A stretch of 64,000 nucleotides of DNA from Paludibacterium paludis (GCF_018802605.1 NZ_CP069161.1:2542001-2606000), one strand, 5' to 3'. Positions 47,385 through 57,526 are shown, numbered from the stretch's first letter. The notes: generated from the sequence alone by a model not told the origin. Numbers and translations: made by a program.

Positions 47385-47563
47385 GTCCGATGCGCGCCCA
47401 GCACAGAATGACGTAGGCCGGGCCCTTTCTGTCCATTGTCCGGAACACCCTTCTGACCGACACTGTTCACGGATCCGGATCGGTCCGTTGCAGGTTCCCG
47501 CCAGTCCGGATCCGGCTTGAACCCCGCAGCAGTGATGTTCCTAATTTCTTTTTATCTTTGCCT

Positions 47564-47593
47564 GCCCGACAGCCCCCGCCGTCGGGCTTTTTT
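47564..47593 (+). terminator. Rho-independent terminator of an unassigned transcript
   Basis: GCCCGAC (47564-47570) pairs with GTCGGGC (47581-47587), followed by six thymines (47588-47593). No coding gene ends nearby on this strand, so it may end a small RNA. Confidence 0.82.
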
Positions 47594-47691
47594 CTGGCGA
47601 CCTGCCGGAGAAATAAGCGCTTTATGAAAGTGCCGGCGCCCCCGCACGCCTAGACTGGCGCATCGAACAACCGCAGCAAGGCAGTCTGGCC

Positions 47692-48111
47692 ATGACGCAC
47701 CGGAAAACAACGTCCGCCCCCACCCCGTATTTTCCCCAAACCCCGTTCCAATCCGGTACGCCGCATCTCCGGGTCCCGCCCTGCCGCTCGGTGGGCAATA
47801 CCTGCGTCAAGCCTTCCGAACCGGGACGGGAGACGACGGGAAAACACCGGTCGCCGGACGCATTTTTTCTGGGATCCCGGTCAGCGTATCGGGGCATCAT
47901 CGACGCTTTCCTCCACGGGGCGGCGGGCATACCCGGTCAACGGCAAACCCGGCAACGGCTCAGGTTCCATCAGGCGTATCTGGCGACATTGCATCGCCGG
48001 CTCATCGACGCGCGGGCGCGGCGTGGCGATAACACCGGACAGGCCTGGGGCGACCGGCTCGATTCAATGATTGTCTGGTGCGAGAAGGAGATGGAGCAAA
48101 GCCGCTCGTAA
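47692..48111 (+). CDS. hypothetical protein
   Basis: I do not recognise this 139-residue basic protein. The first 60 residues are rich in proline, threonine and arginine and look disordered. The second half has a helical, better-structured look (AYRGIIDAFLHGAAGIPGQR and DRLDSMIVWCEKEMEQS). There is no signal peptide or membrane segment. GC at third positions suggests real coding in the second half. It stands alone, convergent with pepD. Confidence 0.45.
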   Translation: MTHRKTTSAPTPYFPQTPFQSGTPHLRVPPCRSVGNTCVKPSEPGRETTGKHRSPDAFFLGSRSAYRGIIDAFLHGAAGIPGQRQTRQRLRFHQAYLATLHRRLIDARARRGDNTGQAWGDRLDSMIVWCEKEMEQSRS

Positions 48112-48169
48112 AACGGGGGGGTCGGCATACCCCCCATCGCCCGGCGTTAACCGGGGGCGGAACCGCACA

Positions 48170-48196
48170 GAAAAACACCCCTGCGGGAGGGGTGTT
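48170..48196 (-). terminator. terminator of pepD (minus strand)
   Basis: AACACCCCT and AGGGGTGTT (48174-48182 and 48188-48196) form a perfect 9-bp stem. On the minus strand a run of thymines follows (complement of AGAAAAA), 25 bases after the pepD stop. Confidence 0.82.
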
Positions 48197-48220
48197 CATG
48201 AACGGGCTGGAAGGACGGCC

Positions 48221-49675
48221 TCAGGCCTCGGGAATGGCGACAAGCACGTGCCGCAGCAGATCCCAGACGCGGCCGACCGACTCGACGTTCACCCGTTCGC
48301 CTGGCGCGTGCGCGCCGCGGATATCGGGGCCGAAGGACACCATGTCCATGCCGGGATACTTGGCGCCGATGATGCCGCACTCGAGTCCTGCGTGGATCAC
48401 CTTGACACCGGCCTCCTTGCCGTATTCGCGGCGGTACACGTCGCGGAACACGTCAAGCAGCTTCGAATCGGGATTCGGCGCCCAGCCCGGGTAGCCGCCT
48501 TCCATCTCGACGGCGAATCCGGCCAGCGCGAACAGGCTTTCCACCTCGCGCGCCAGCATCCAGGTGCCGCTGTCGAGCAGGGAGCGGACCATCATGTTGG
48601 CGAACACCTTGCCCTCGCCGATCACCACCACGCCCAGGTTGTTGGAGGTTTCCACCACGCCTTCGACACGCTGGCTCATGCGCTTGACGCCATGCGGCGC
48701 GGCATGCAGCGCGCTGAGGATAGCGCGCTGGTCGTCCCGCGCCATCACCCGCCCGGCTTCGGCCGGAGCGCGGACAACCGTCACGCCTTCGTCGACGCCG
48801 GCCAGTTCGAAGCGCATCAGCGCCTGGAACTGATCGATCGCCGCGCCGATCTTCGCTTCATCCGCCTCCGGGTAGGCGACGATGGCGAACGCTTCGCGCG
48901 ACAGCGCGTTGCGCGCCGTGCCGCCCTTGAGGCCGGCCAGCCGCAGGTCCGTTTCGCGCTCCAGCTCGCGCAACAGACGCACCAGGATCTTGTTGGCGTT
49001 GCCTCGTCCCAGGTGAATGTCGGCGCCGGAGTGACCGCCGGTCAGGCCGCGCACGGCGATCTCCCGCACCGCGAATCCGGCCGGCACGGCTTCTTGCGCA
49101 TAGTCGCGGCGCACATTGGCATCGACGCCCCCCGCGCACCCCATGTAGAACTCGCCCCACTCCTCGGTGTCGATGTTGATCAGGTAACGCCCTTGCAGCA
49201 GACCGGGTTCGAGCCCCAGCGCGCCGCCCATGCCGGCCTCTTCGTCGAGCGTGAAGAGCGCCTCGACAGGACCGTGCTGCAGGGTTTCGCTGGCCAGCAC
49301 CGCCAGCGCCAGCGCCACGCCGATGCCGTTGTCGGCGCCAAGCGTGGTGTTCTCGGCGATGAGCCAGCCGTCCTTGAGCACCGGGCGGATCGGATCCTTG
49401 AAGAAATCATGCTCGGTGCCGCTATTGGCCTGGCACACCATATCCAGGTGGCCCTGCAGGACCACGCCGGCGCGGTTTTCGAAGCCGGGCGTCGCCGGCT
49501 TGCGGATGATCAGGTTGCCGGCCGCGTCGATATGCGTGGCGAGGCCGCGCAATTGCGCCCAGCCGTTCAGGTAGTCGCGCAGGGCTTCTTCGTGTTTCGA
49601 CGGACGGGGAATGTCGCACAGGGTCTGGAAATGCTCCCAGACCGCTGCCGGCTCGAGTTGGGCAATGGGATTCAC
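48221..49675 (-). CDS. pepD: aminoacyl-histidine dipeptidase PepD (M20 family)
   Basis: The 484-residue cytosolic metallopeptidase cleaves Xaa-His dipeptides such as carnosine. Metal-binding motifs are visible: VLQGHLDMVCQ, then LGADNGIGVALALA with LFTLDEEAGMGGA around the catalytic glutamate. Near the end come VIHAGLECGIIGAKYPGMDM and GPDIRGAHAPGERV. Length matches the family (about 485). It is upstream of a terminator and is the only gene of its unit that is clear. Confidence 0.95.
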   Translation of the reverse strand: MNPIAQLEPAAVWEHFQTLCDIPRPSKHEEALRDYLNGWAQLRGLATHIDAAGNLIIRKPATPGFENRAGVVLQGHLDMVCQANSGTEHDFFKDPIRPVLKDGWLIAENTTLGADNGIGVALALAVLASETLQHGPVEALFTLDEEAGMGGALGLEPGLLQGRYLINIDTEEWGEFYMGCAGGVDANVRRDYAQEAVPAGFAVREIAVRGLTGGHSGADIHLGRGNANKILVRLLRELERETDLRLAGLKGGTARNALSREAFAIVAYPEADEAKIGAAIDQFQALMRFELAGVDEGVTVVRAPAEAGRVMARDDQRAILSALHAAPHGVKRMSQRVEGVVETSNNLGVVVIGEGKVFANMMVRSLLDSGTWMLAREVESLFALAGFAVEMEGGYPGWAPNPDSKLLDVFRDVYRREYGKEAGVKVIHAGLECGIIGAKYPGMDMVSFGPDIRGAHAPGERVNVESVGRVWDLLRHVLVAIPEA

Positions 49676-49773
49676 GCTGTTGCTTCCTTAATGACTCGTC
49701 AGACCCCTTGGCGGAGTCTCTTCTGTAGACAATCGACTGTACCACGATTGCCCGCCCCCGCGAAACTCGCGGC

Positions 49774-51561
49774 TTACGCCATCGAACCCTCGGTTTCCTG
49801 TTGCAGGCGCCACATGCCGGCATAACGGCCGCCCCGCTCCAGCAGCTCGCGATGGGTGCCCGCCTCGACGATCTCTCCCTGATCCATCACCAGAATGCGG
49901 TCGGCGTCGACCACCGTCGAGAGCCGGTGGGCGATGACCAGCGTGGTGCGATTGGCCGAAATCGCCGCCAGTTCGCTCTGGATGGCTTTTTCGGTATGCG
50001 AATCGAGCGCGCTGGTGGCTTCGTCGAAAATCAGCACGGGCGGATTCTTCAGAATGGTGCGGGCAATGGCCACACGCTGCTTCTCGCCGCCGGACAATTT
50101 GAGCCCCCGCTCTCCGACCTGGGTATCGTACCCGTCGGGCAGCCCCATCACGAAATCGTGAATGTGCGCGGAACGGGCGGCGTCGATGACCTCCTCGCGC
50201 GTGGCCTCGGGCCGCCCGTAGGCGATGTTGTAATAAATGGTATCGTTGAACAGCACGGTATCCTGGGGCACGATGCCGATATGGCGGCGCAGGGAGTCCT
50301 GGCTCAATGAACGGACATCGGTGCCGTTAAAGCGCACCGCCCCGGCGTCGACATCGTAGAAACGGTACATCAGACGCGACAGGGTCGATTTGCCGGCGCC
50401 GCTCGCGCCGACCACCGCCACGGTCTTGCCCGCCGGAATATGAAAATCCACGCCGCGCAGGATCGGCCGGCGCGCATCGTAGCCGAACGCCACCGTGTCG
50501 AAACGCACGTCGACGGCGTCCGCCGACAGCGTCGCCGCATCCGGCCGGTCGGCCACCTCGGGCGGCTCGTCGAGCAGGGTGAACATGCGCTCCATGTCGG
50601 CCAGCGAGTGCTTGATCTCGCGATAGATGAAGCCGAGAAAATTGAGCGGAGCGTAAAGCTGGGTGAGATAGGTCGAGACCAGCACGACATCGCCGACCGT
50701 CATGGTGCGCTCGACCACGCCGCGCGCGGCCAGCACCATCACCAGCGTCACGCCGGCGGCGATGATGGCGCCCTGCCCCGCGTTCAGCAGCGACAAGGAC
50801 ACCTGATTCTTGATCGCCGAGGCCTCCCAGGAGGCCAGATTGCCATCGTAGCGGCGCGATTCGAACCCTTCGTTGTTGAAATACTTGACCGTCTCGAAAT
50901 TGATCAGCGCATCGATCGCTTTGGCGTTGGCCCGGGAATCGAGTTCGTTCATGCTGCGGCGGAACACTGTGCGCCATTCGGTGACCACCAGGGTGTAGGC
51001 GATGTAAACACCGATGGTGCCGAGCACAACCACCACGAAGGAGCTGCGGTAGCGGCCGATCAGGATGCCGGCGACAAGGACGATCTCGAACAGCGTGGGC
51101 AGGATGTTGAACACCGTGAAGTTAAGCAGAAAACCGATGCCTTTGGTGCCCCGTTCGATATCCCGGCTCATGCCGCCGGTCTGGCGGTTCAAATGAAAAC
51201 GCAACGACAGGCCGAACAGGTGCTCGAAGACCGAACGGGCGACACGCCGCACCGCGCCTTGCACGACCCTGGCGAAAATCGCGTCGCGCAACTCGCCCAA
51301 AAGGCTCGCGGACAAGCGGGCAAGGCCGTAGCCAGTCAGGGCCGCCACCGGCACCACCAGAAGAGACGCCGGCATCGACAGCGTATCGACAACGTCTTTC
51401 AGATACAGGGGAACCGTCACGTTGGCCACCTTGGCCAGGATCAGGCAAGACAGCGCGAAGATGACGCGCCATTTGAAAGCCATCAGATAGGGCAACAAGG
51501 TACGTAGCGTTTTGACATCGTTTCGGCCGGTCGGCGCCGGCCCAGTGTGAGTGAATCGCAT
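49774..51561 (-). CDS. ATM1-type ABC exporter (fused permease and ATPase)
   Basis: The 595-residue half-transporter has a six-helix membrane domain with the ATM1/ABCB7 features LRFHLNRQTGGMSRDIERGT, LINFETVKYFNNEGFESRRY and YLTQLYAPLNFLGFIYREI. An ATPase domain follows with Walker A GASGAGKST, signature LSGGEKQRVAIAR and Walker B VLIFDEATSALD. Bacterial members export glutathione-linked metals or similar sulfur compounds and help with heavy-metal tolerance. It works as a homodimer. The family call is firm; the substrate is inferred. Confidence 0.93.
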   Translation of the reverse strand: MRFTHTGPAPTGRNDVKTLRTLLPYLMAFKWRVIFALSCLILAKVANVTVPLYLKDVVDTLSMPASLLVVPVAALTGYGLARLSASLLGELRDAIFARVVQGAVRRVARSVFEHLFGLSLRFHLNRQTGGMSRDIERGTKGIGFLLNFTVFNILPTLFEIVLVAGILIGRYRSSFVVVVLGTIGVYIAYTLVVTEWRTVFRRSMNELDSRANAKAIDALINFETVKYFNNEGFESRRYDGNLASWEASAIKNQVSLSLLNAGQGAIIAAGVTLVMVLAARGVVERTMTVGDVVLVSTYLTQLYAPLNFLGFIYREIKHSLADMERMFTLLDEPPEVADRPDAATLSADAVDVRFDTVAFGYDARRPILRGVDFHIPAGKTVAVVGASGAGKSTLSRLMYRFYDVDAGAVRFNGTDVRSLSQDSLRRHIGIVPQDTVLFNDTIYYNIAYGRPEATREEVIDAARSAHIHDFVMGLPDGYDTQVGERGLKLSGGEKQRVAIARTILKNPPVLIFDEATSALDSHTEKAIQSELAAISANRTTLVIAHRLSTVVDADRILVMDQGEIVEAGTHRELLERGGRYAGMWRLQQETEGSMA

Positions 51562-51628
51562 CGGGATCTTGCCTGTTCATGCGCGCTCGTTCATGCTGGG
51601 GATGCCAGGATCTTCGCAAGGAGCGTCT

Positions 51629-51730
51629 ATGTGGGTATTACTGCTGGAGGCCCTGCTGGCGCTGGGGCTCGCGGTATTCATCGTATGGTGGGTCTGGCCG
51701 CGCAACAGCGACGGCGACGACACGGTCTAG
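51629..51730 (+). CDS. 33-residue single-pass membrane peptide
   Basis: The small open frame begins MWVLLLEALLALGLAVFIVW and ends VWPRNSDGDDTV. It has one hydrophobic segment of about 20 residues and a short charged tail. AAGGAG is placed six bases before the ATG, which makes translation likely. It is divergent from the ABC exporter, and its stop codon overlaps that of apaG on the other strand. Function unknown. Confidence 0.6.
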   Translation: MWVLLLEALLALGLAVFIVWWVWPRNSDGDDTV

Positions 51731-52107
51731 TGCAGGATGCGCCGGGCCACCAGCACCATCTCAGGGATCGCGGCCTCGAAGCGGGTGCCGTCGTCGGCCT
51801 GAAAGTGATAGCGGCCGGACATGCTGCCGTAGGGGGTCTTGAGGGACGTTCCGCTGGAGTATTCGAAACTCTGCCCCGGCACGAGATGCGGCTGCTCGCC
51901 CACCACGCCCAGTCCCCGCACCTCCTGCTCCTGCCCGTTGGCGTCGCGGATCACCCAGTGACGGGAAATCAGCTGGGCGCCGACCTTGCCGGTATTGGTG
52001 ATGACAATATGGTACGCGAATACGTACACGTCGGATGCGACATCCGACTGCTCTTCGACATAAGCAACTTCCGGCACTACCTCGATGCGGCAGTTGTCGT
52101 CCGTCAT
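51727..52107 (-). CDS. apaG: ApaG protein
   Basis: The 126-residue protein matches ApaG over its length. It has YVFAYHIVITNTGKVGAQLI, SRHWVIRDANGQEQEVRGLG and VVGEQPHLVPGQSFEYSSGT, followed by GSMSGRYHF. ApaG has a fibronectin-like fold and is linked to cobalt/magnesium effects and diadenosine tetraphosphate in enteric bacteria, but its biochemical role is unsettled. It is divergent from rpe. Its last bases overlap the small membrane peptide gene end to end. Confidence 0.96.
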   Translation of the reverse strand: MTDDNCRIEVVPEVAYVEEQSDVASDVYVFAYHIVITNTGKVGAQLISRHWVIRDANGQEQEVRGLGVVGEQPHLVPGQSFEYSSGTSLKTPYGSMSGRYHFQADDGTRFEAAIPEMVLVARRILH

Positions 52108-52172
52108 GGCGGCTCTCCTGTGGGGTGGTGGCGGAGCCGCCTGTCATGGCGGCGCCGGTTGGCTCATTTTAT

Positions 52173-52201
52173 CCCGTAGCACCATTCTACGGGGGTACAA
52201 T
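52173..52201 (+). promoter_or_regulatory. hairpin and -10-like element before rpe
   Basis: CCCGTAG and CTACGGG (52173-52179 and 52187-52193) form a perfect 7-bp inverted repeat, directly followed by TACAAT (52196-52201), a good -10 candidate for rpe. No clear -35 is visible, so a protein bound at the repeat may assist. Confidence 0.4.
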
Positions 52202-52236
52202 AGCACTTCTTTCATCAACTCTCGCCGCATAACACC

Positions 52237-52923
52237 ATGGGACACTATCGCATCGCCCCCAGCATCCTCTCCGCCGACTTCGCCCGTCTTGGCGAGGAAG
52301 TGCGCGACGTCATCGCGTCGGGCGCCGACATCATCCATTTCGATGTCATGGATAACCATTACGTTCCCAACCTGACCATCGGCCCGATGGTCTGCGAAGC
52401 CATCCGTCCCCACGTCGCGGCGCCGATCGACGTGCACCTGATGGTCAAGCCGGTGGACAGCCTGATCCCGATGTTCGCCAAGGCGGGCGCCGACATCATC
52501 ACCTTCCACCCCGAGGCTTCCGAGCATATCGACCGCAGCCTCGGTCTGATCCGCGAACACGGGCTCAAGGCCGGACTGGTGTTCAATCCCGCCACGCCGC
52601 TGAGCTATCTTGACCACGTCATGGACAAGATCGACATGGTGCTCATCATGTCCGTCAACCCGGGCTTTGGCGGGCAGTCCTTCATCCCGCACGCCCTCGA
52701 CAAGATCCGCGAAGCGCGGCGACGCATCGACGAATACACCGCCGCGCACGGCGGCGAGATCTGGCTGGAAGTCGACGGCGGCGTCAAGACCGATAACATC
52801 CGGCGCATCGCCGAGGCGGGGGCGGACACCTTCGTCGCGGGCTCGGCCATTTACGGCACGGACGATTACAAGGCGACCATCGACACCCTGCGCGCCGAGC
52901 TGGCGCTGGCCACCCGTCACTGA
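52237..52923 (+). CDS. rpe: ribulose-phosphate 3-epimerase
   Basis: The 228-residue TIM-barrel enzyme interconverts ribulose 5-phosphate and xylulose 5-phosphate in the pentose phosphate pathway. Motifs include [33 protein letters not shown] with the metal-binding His-Asp, [17 protein letters not shown] and WLEVDGGVK. It opens a run of four same-strand genes (SDR, gph, trpE) with short gaps. rpe-gph-trpE is a common grouping in proteobacteria. Confidence 0.97.
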   Translation: MGHYRIAPSILSADFARLGEEVRDVIASGADIIHFDVMDNHYVPNLTIGPMVCEAIRPHVAAPIDVHLMVKPVDSLIPMFAKAGADIITFHPEASEHIDRSLGLIREHGLKAGLVFNPATPLSYLDHVMDKIDMVLIMSVNPGFGGQSFIPHALDKIREARRRIDEYTAAHGGEIWLEVDGGVKTDNIRRIAEAGADTFVAGSAIYGTDDYKATIDTLRAELALATRH

Positions 52924-52931
52924 GGACCGCC

Positions 52932-53663
52932 ATGGAAGCCTTCATCGTCACTGGCGCCTCGCGGGGCCTTGGCCTCGCGCTGGCCCGGCTGTTGGCGGAC
53001 CGGGGACACCGCGTCGCCGGCGTCGCCCGGCGCGCCAGCCTGACCCTGGACAACGGCCCGGTCATCGCGATCGACGCGGATCTGACCGGAGCGGATGCCG
53101 GCGGCGCCATCCTGCGGGCGCTCGCCGCCCTGCCGCTCGCGCAGTGCGAGCGCGTCACCCTCATCAACAATGCGGGCACCGTCACTCCCATCGCCCTCGC
53201 GGGGCGCTATCCGGACGATGAGGTCGGTCAGGCGCTGGCCCTCAATCTCGTCGCGCCGATTCTCGCCTGCAACGCGTTTCTTGCCGCCACCGACCCCCTG
53301 CCGCTTGGCCGCCGCGTCCTGAACATTTCGTCGGGCGCCGCCGCCAAGGCCTACCCCGGTTGGGGCGTGTACGGCGCGGGCAAGGCGGGGCTCGATCACT
53401 TCACCCGCTGTGTCGCCGCCGAGCAGCATGGCCACCCGAATCCGGCGCAGCTGGTAGCGCTGTATCCGGGCGTGGTGGACACCGGCATGCAGGACACGAT
53501 CCGCGCCACCCCGGCCGAAGGATTCCCGATGCGGCAGCGGTTCGTCGCGCTCAAGGAGGAGGGTCAACTGACCCCTCCGGACACCGCCGCCGCCCGCATC
53601 GCCGACTATCTGGCGTCGCCGGCCTTCGGCTCGGACATCATCATCGATATCCGTGATCTTTAA
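52932..53663 (+). CDS. short-chain dehydrogenase (sepiapterin-reductase-like)
   Basis: The 243-residue SDR has the nucleotide motif VTGASRGLGLALARLL, NNAG in TLINNAGTVTPIA, and the catalytic Ser-Tyr-Lys in LNISSGAAAKAYPGWGVYGA with GKAG. Overall spacing is like sepiapterin reductase/benzil reductase-type SDRs. It lies eight bases after rpe, so it is co-transcribed. Substrate unknown; its place between rpe and gph is an insertion into a usually compact pair. Confidence 0.85.
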   Translation: MEAFIVTGASRGLGLALARLLADRGHRVAGVARRASLTLDNGPVIAIDADLTGADAGGAILRALAALPLAQCERVTLINNAGTVTPIALAGRYPDDEVGQALALNLVAPILACNAFLAATDPLPLGRRVLNISSGAAAKAYPGWGVYGAGKAGLDHFTRCVAAEQHGHPNPAQLVALYPGVVDTGMQDTIRATPAEGFPMRQRFVALKEEGQLTPPDTAAARIADYLASPAFGSDIIIDIRDL

Positions 53664-53691
53664 AAAGAAACCGGATTACCCCAGGAGCACC

Positions 53692-54369
53692 ATGACTTTC
53701 ACCCACATCAAGGCCGTCGCCTTCGATCTTGACGGCACCCTCGTCGACTCCCTGCCGGACCTCGCGGCCTCCGCCAATGCCATGCGCGCCCACCTCGGCC
53801 TGCCGCACCTGGAAGCCGAACGCATCATGTCGCATGTCGGCGACGGCATCGCCAGTCTGGTTCACCGCGCCATCACCGACGAGCGCGACGGGAAGGCCGA
53901 CGAGGCGCGCTGGAGCGACGGATTCCGTTTTTTTGTGAGTCATTACCGCGAGCACCTGGCCGAACGCACCACCGTCTACCCGGGCGTGGTCACCGGCCTT
54001 GAACTGCTGCGCGCGCTGCAGTTGCCCCTGGTCGTCATCACCAACAAGTCCGAGCGCCTGGCGGTGCCGCTGCTCGCGGCGCTCAAGCTGGACAACGATT
54101 TCAGCCTGGTGATCGGCGGCGACACCCTGCCGGACAAAAAGCCTTCGGCGCTGCCGCTCTTGCATGCCTGCCAGACACTGCGCATCGAACCTGGCGAGCT
54201 TTTGATGGTTGGCGACTCGCCGAACGACATCCTCGCCGCGCGCAATGCCGGTTCCGCGGTCGTGGCGGTTCGCTACGGCTATGCCGACGCGGACGGACTG
54301 GGGGCCGACGCGGTGATCGACAGCCTTGTCGAACTCTTCGAAATGCTCAAGAATAAGCCATCCTCATAA
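53692..54369 (+). CDS. gph: phosphoglycolate phosphatase (HAD family)
   Basis: The 225-residue HAD hydrolase has the nucleophile motif [16 protein letters not shown], a helical cap, [11 protein letters not shown] with the second motif, and [18 protein letters not shown] with the acidic pair. It removes phosphate from 2-phosphoglycolate formed in DNA repair and metabolism. CAGGAGC precedes the ATG. It follows the SDR by 28 bases. Confidence 0.95.
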   Translation: MTFTHIKAVAFDLDGTLVDSLPDLAASANAMRAHLGLPHLEAERIMSHVGDGIASLVHRAITDERDGKADEARWSDGFRFFVSHYREHLAERTTVYPGVVTGLELLRALQLPLVVITNKSERLAVPLLAALKLDNDFSLVIGGDTLPDKKPSALPLLHACQTLRIEPGELLMVGDSPNDILAARNAGSAVVAVRYGYADADGLGADAVIDSLVELFEMLKNKPSS

Positions 54370-54490
54370 CCTGAATGGAAACCGGATCTCATGCGATGCC
54401 CCGAATGTCCGCGCGCTTTGCGATGGCGCCCCTGAACCGAGCCTGACTGCCTGTTCACCCTTCCCTATGGACATTGACGGAACCCATCGC

Positions 54491-55954
54491 ATGAACGCCA
54501 CCGACTTCCAACGCCTTGCCGACGCCGGATACAACCGCATCCCCGTCGTTCTCGAACTGTTCGCCGACCTGGACACCCCGCTGTCGGTCTATCTGAAACT
54601 GGCCAACCGGCCCTATTCCTACCTGCTCGAATCGGTGGTCGGCGGCGAACGCTTCGGTCGCTACTCCATCATCGGCCTGCCCGCCTCGACCCGCATCCGC
54701 GTCGAGGGCCGCCGCGCGCAGGTGGAGCACGGCGATACCGTGACCGAACGCTTCGAAGGCAACCCGCTCGATTTCATCGAAACGATCCAACAGCGCTACC
54801 GGGCGGCGCCGGTCGAGGGATTGCCGCGTTTTTCAGGGGGACTGGTCGGCTACTTCGGCTACGACACCGTCCGGCATATCGAACCGCGCCTGGCCGGGGT
54901 GGTCAAACCCGACGAGATCGGCGCGCCCGACATGCTCCTTTTGCTATCCGAAGAGCTCGCCGTCGTCGACAATCTGTCCGGCAAGCTCTACCTCGTGGTC
55001 TACGCCGATCCGGCAACGCCGGATGCCCTCGAACACGCCCGCGCGCGTCTGGCCGCGCTGCGCGCGCGCCTGCGCGAACCGGTCCCGATCCCGCTATCGC
55101 TGCCGGCGGCACCCTCCCGGGCCGAATCCGAGTTCGGAGAGCACGCGTTCAAGGAGGCCGTGTGCGCCTGCAAGGACTACATCGGCGCGGGCGACATCAT
55201 GCAGGTGGTGCTGTCCCAGCGCATGCGCATGCCTTTCGCCGCGGAACCGATCAGCCTGTACCGCTCGCTGCGCAGCCTGAACCCGTCGCCGTACATGTTC
55301 TTCTACCATTTCGGGGATTTTCATGTGGTCGGCTCTTCCCCGGAAATTCTGGTGCGCCGGGAAGGCGCCACCGCCGTGGTCCGTCCCATCGCCGGAACCC
55401 GTCCCCGCGGAAAAGACCGGGAGCAGGACCTGGCGCTTGCCGAGGAACTGCTGGCCGATCCGAAGGAAATCGCCGAACACGTCATGCTCATGGATCTGGG
55501 ACGCAACGACATCGGCCGCGTCGCCAACACCGGCACCGTGCGCGTCACCGACAACATGGTGATCGAGCGCTACTCCCATGTGATGCACATCGTCTCGAGC
55601 GTCGAAGGCGCCGTGCCGCCCGAGGTGTCCAACATCGCTATCCTCAAGGCGACCTTCCCCGCCGGCACCCTCTCGGGCGCGCCCAAAGTGCGGGCCATGC
55701 AGATCATCGACGAATTCGAGCCCGTCAAGCGCGGCATCTATGGCGGCGCGGTGGGTTACCTCGGCTTCGGCGGCGACATGGATCTGGCGATCGCGATCCG
55801 CACCGCCGTGATCCGCCATGGCACCCTGTACGTGCAATCGGGCGCCGGCATCGTGGCCGACTCGCAGCCGGATGCCGAATGGCAGGAAACCCAGAACAAG
55901 GCGCGCGCGGTCATCCGCGCCGCGGAGCTCGCGCTGTCGGGTCTTGATGCATGA
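54491..55954 (+). CDS. trpE: anthranilate synthase component I
   Basis: The 487-residue enzyme makes anthranilate from chorismate with TrpG, the first step of tryptophan synthesis. The chorismate-binding core shows [40 protein letters not shown] and [18 protein letters not shown]. The N-terminal LLES region fits tryptophan feedback binding. The ATG at 54491 matches the usual start ([20 protein letters not shown]); a longer frame from 54326 overlaps gph. trpG does not follow; it must be elsewhere. A hairpin without a T-run lies after the gene (55982-56016). Confidence 0.96.
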   Translation: MNATDFQRLADAGYNRIPVVLELFADLDTPLSVYLKLANRPYSYLLESVVGGERFGRYSIIGLPASTRIRVEGRRAQVEHGDTVTERFEGNPLDFIETIQQRYRAAPVEGLPRFSGGLVGYFGYDTVRHIEPRLAGVVKPDEIGAPDMLLLLSEELAVVDNLSGKLYLVVYADPATPDALEHARARLAALRARLREPVPIPLSLPAAPSRAESEFGEHAFKEAVCACKDYIGAGDIMQVVLSQRMRMPFAAEPISLYRSLRSLNPSPYMFFYHFGDFHVVGSSPEILVRREGATAVVRPIAGTRPRGKDREQDLALAEELLADPKEIAEHVMLMDLGRNDIGRVANTGTVRVTDNMVIERYSHVMHIVSSVEGAVPPEVSNIAILKATFPAGTLSGAPKVRAMQIIDEFEPVKRGIYGGAVGYLGFGGDMDLAIAIRTAVIRHGTLYVQSGAGIVADSQPDAEWQETQNKARAVIRAAELALSGLDA

Positions 55955-56087
55955 TGCTTGTACATCCCATTACACACTGGAACAAACCGCCTACAGACCA
56001 ATACGGGGCGGTTTGTCCATAATGCGGGGGTAACGTGCCCCGCTTATCCTGTTGGCGGGGCGACAACACGCAAGACGACCATCCCCG

Positions 56088-56381
56088 ATGAAACGACTGA
56101 TCGCCGCCTTTTTACTCTCCACCATTGGGTTGACCCATGCCATGGTCAATCCGGCGAACCTGCGCGCGACACTCTCGGCGCCGGCCACGGCCTCCGCGCC
56201 GGTGGAGCAGGACGACATGGCGGCGCAGCCCGTTCCCATTCACCGCATTTCGTCGGCTCCGCGCGCGATGAAAAAGCGTCAGGACAAGCACTCCGACGGC
56301 CGGGCGAGGAACAGCGCCGGCAAGTACGATACGCCGGCCCACAAGCGCCCGCACCGCTACAGTCTGCTGATCAGCAACTGA
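56088..56381 (+). CDS. small secreted hypothetical protein
   Basis: The 97-residue protein has a good signal peptide (MKRLIAAFLLSTIGLTHAM) and a short, basic, probably disordered mature part rich in Ala, Pro and Lys/Arg (RAMKKRQDKHSDGRARN). I do not recognise a family. The ATG has only a weak ribosome-binding site. It is alone between trpE and sbp. Confidence 0.5.
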   Translation: MKRLIAAFLLSTIGLTHAMVNPANLRATLSAPATASAPVEQDDMAAQPVPIHRISSAPRAMKKRQDKHSDGRARNSAGKYDTPAHKRPHRYSLLISN

Positions 56382-56492
56382 CCCTTTCCTTATAACCCGG
56401 CGGAATTGACAAAGAAATATATATAATTTCGCAATCTAAAATGCGCCGGTTAGACTCCTTTGCATCGACCCACATCGCAAGGAGTCACGCGC

Positions 56493-57497
56493 ATGATCCG
56501 TACGTTCTCCAGCTTGCCCGCCATTCTCGGCCTGACCGTGCTGCCCGTGCTTGCGCACGCCGCCGACATCACCCTGCTCAACGTATCCTACGACCCGACC
56601 CGGGAGCTGTATCAGGACATCAACAAGGCGTTCGCCCAAGAGTGGAAGACGCGCACCGGCGACACCGTGACGATCAAGACATCCCACGGCGGATCGGGCA
56701 AGCAGTCGCGAGCCATTATTGACGGCATTCCGGCCGATGTGGCCACGCTGGCGCTCGCCTACGACATCGATGCGCTCGCCGACAAGGGCCTGCTCGCGCA
56801 AAACTGGCAAACCCGGCTGCGCCACAACAGCGCCCCTTACACCTCGACCATCGTGTTTCTGGTTCGCAAGGGAAACCCGAAAGGCATCCGGGACTGGAGC
56901 GATCTGGTCAAACCGGGAATCCAGGTCATCACGCCCAACCCGAAAACCTCCGGCGGAGCGCGCTGGAACTATCTGGCGGCCTGGGGCTACGCCCTGCGCC
57001 AGCCGGGCGGCAACGAGGCGCACGCCCGCGATTTCGTCAAAGCGCTTTACCGCAACGTTCCGGTACTGGACAGCGGCGCGCGCGGTTCGACCATCACGTT
57101 TGTCGAGCGGGGGATCGGCGATGTGCTGATCGCCTGGGAAAACGAAGCGCTGCTCTCGCAGCGCGAACTGGGCCCCGGCAAATTCGACATCGTGACACCG
57201 TCCCAGAGCATCCTCGCCGAACCGCCGGTGGCGCTGCTTGACAAGAATGCCGACAAGCATGGCACGCGCAAGGTCGCCGACGCCTATCTGAACTACCTGT
57301 ACACGCCCGCCGCCCAGAAAATCATCGCGGAAAACTTCTACCGCCCCGACGATCCGTCCGTGGCCAGAACCTACGCGGCGCAGTTTCCCAAAGTGAAGCT
57401 GTTCACCATCGGCGATGTCTTCGGCAATTGGCGCAAAGCCCAGGCCACTCACTTCAACGACGGCGGCGTCTTCGACCAGATCACCGCCGGCAAGTGA
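56493..57497 (+). CDS. sbp: periplasmic sulfate-binding protein
   Basis: The 334-residue protein has a signal peptide and the sulfate/thiosulfate-binding signatures [35 protein letters not shown] and [19 protein letters not shown]. It captures sulfate for the CysTWA transporter. AAGGAG precedes the ATG. The region upstream is unusually AT-rich with TTGACA at 56407-56412, fitting an activator-dependent (CysB-type) promoter. No permease genes follow, so the transporter is encoded elsewhere. Confidence 0.95.
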   Translation: MIRTFSSLPAILGLTVLPVLAHAADITLLNVSYDPTRELYQDINKAFAQEWKTRTGDTVTIKTSHGGSGKQSRAIIDGIPADVATLALAYDIDALADKGLLAQNWQTRLRHNSAPYTSTIVFLVRKGNPKGIRDWSDLVKPGIQVITPNPKTSGGARWNYLAAWGYALRQPGGNEAHARDFVKALYRNVPVLDSGARGSTITFVERGIGDVLIAWENEALLSQRELGPGKFDIVTPSQSILAEPPVALLDKNADKHGTRKVADAYLNYLYTPAAQKIIAENFYRPDDPSVARTYAAQFPKVKLFTIGDVFGNWRKAQATHFNDGGVFDQITAGK

Positions 57498-57526
57498 CCA
57501 CCTGGCGTGGCACAAGGGGAAACGTC

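Larger units (their letters stand above)
47241..47691 (+). other. 450-base gene-free region with two terminators, possible small RNAs
   Basis: No protein gene is visible. Two good Rho-independent terminators (47355-47384 and 47564-47593) lie on the plus strand with no gene between them. A perfect 9-bp inverted repeat, GGATCCGGA/TCCGGATCC (47471-47479 and 47505-47513), lies between the two. The first terminator could serve the hydrolase gene. The second suggests a separate short transcript in the 47385-47590 interval. Confidence 0.5.

Noticed and set aside
54394..54440. possible trp leader peptide before trpE (14 codons, one Trp)
   Set aside because: Only one tryptophan codon, no alternative hairpins and no terminator before trpE, so attenuation is not supported.
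55982..56016. 10-bp perfect inverted repeat after trpE as a terminator
   Set aside because: The stem (ACAAACCGCC/GGCGGTTTGT) is strong but lacks a thymine run after it on either strand; it may be a protein site or processing hairpin.
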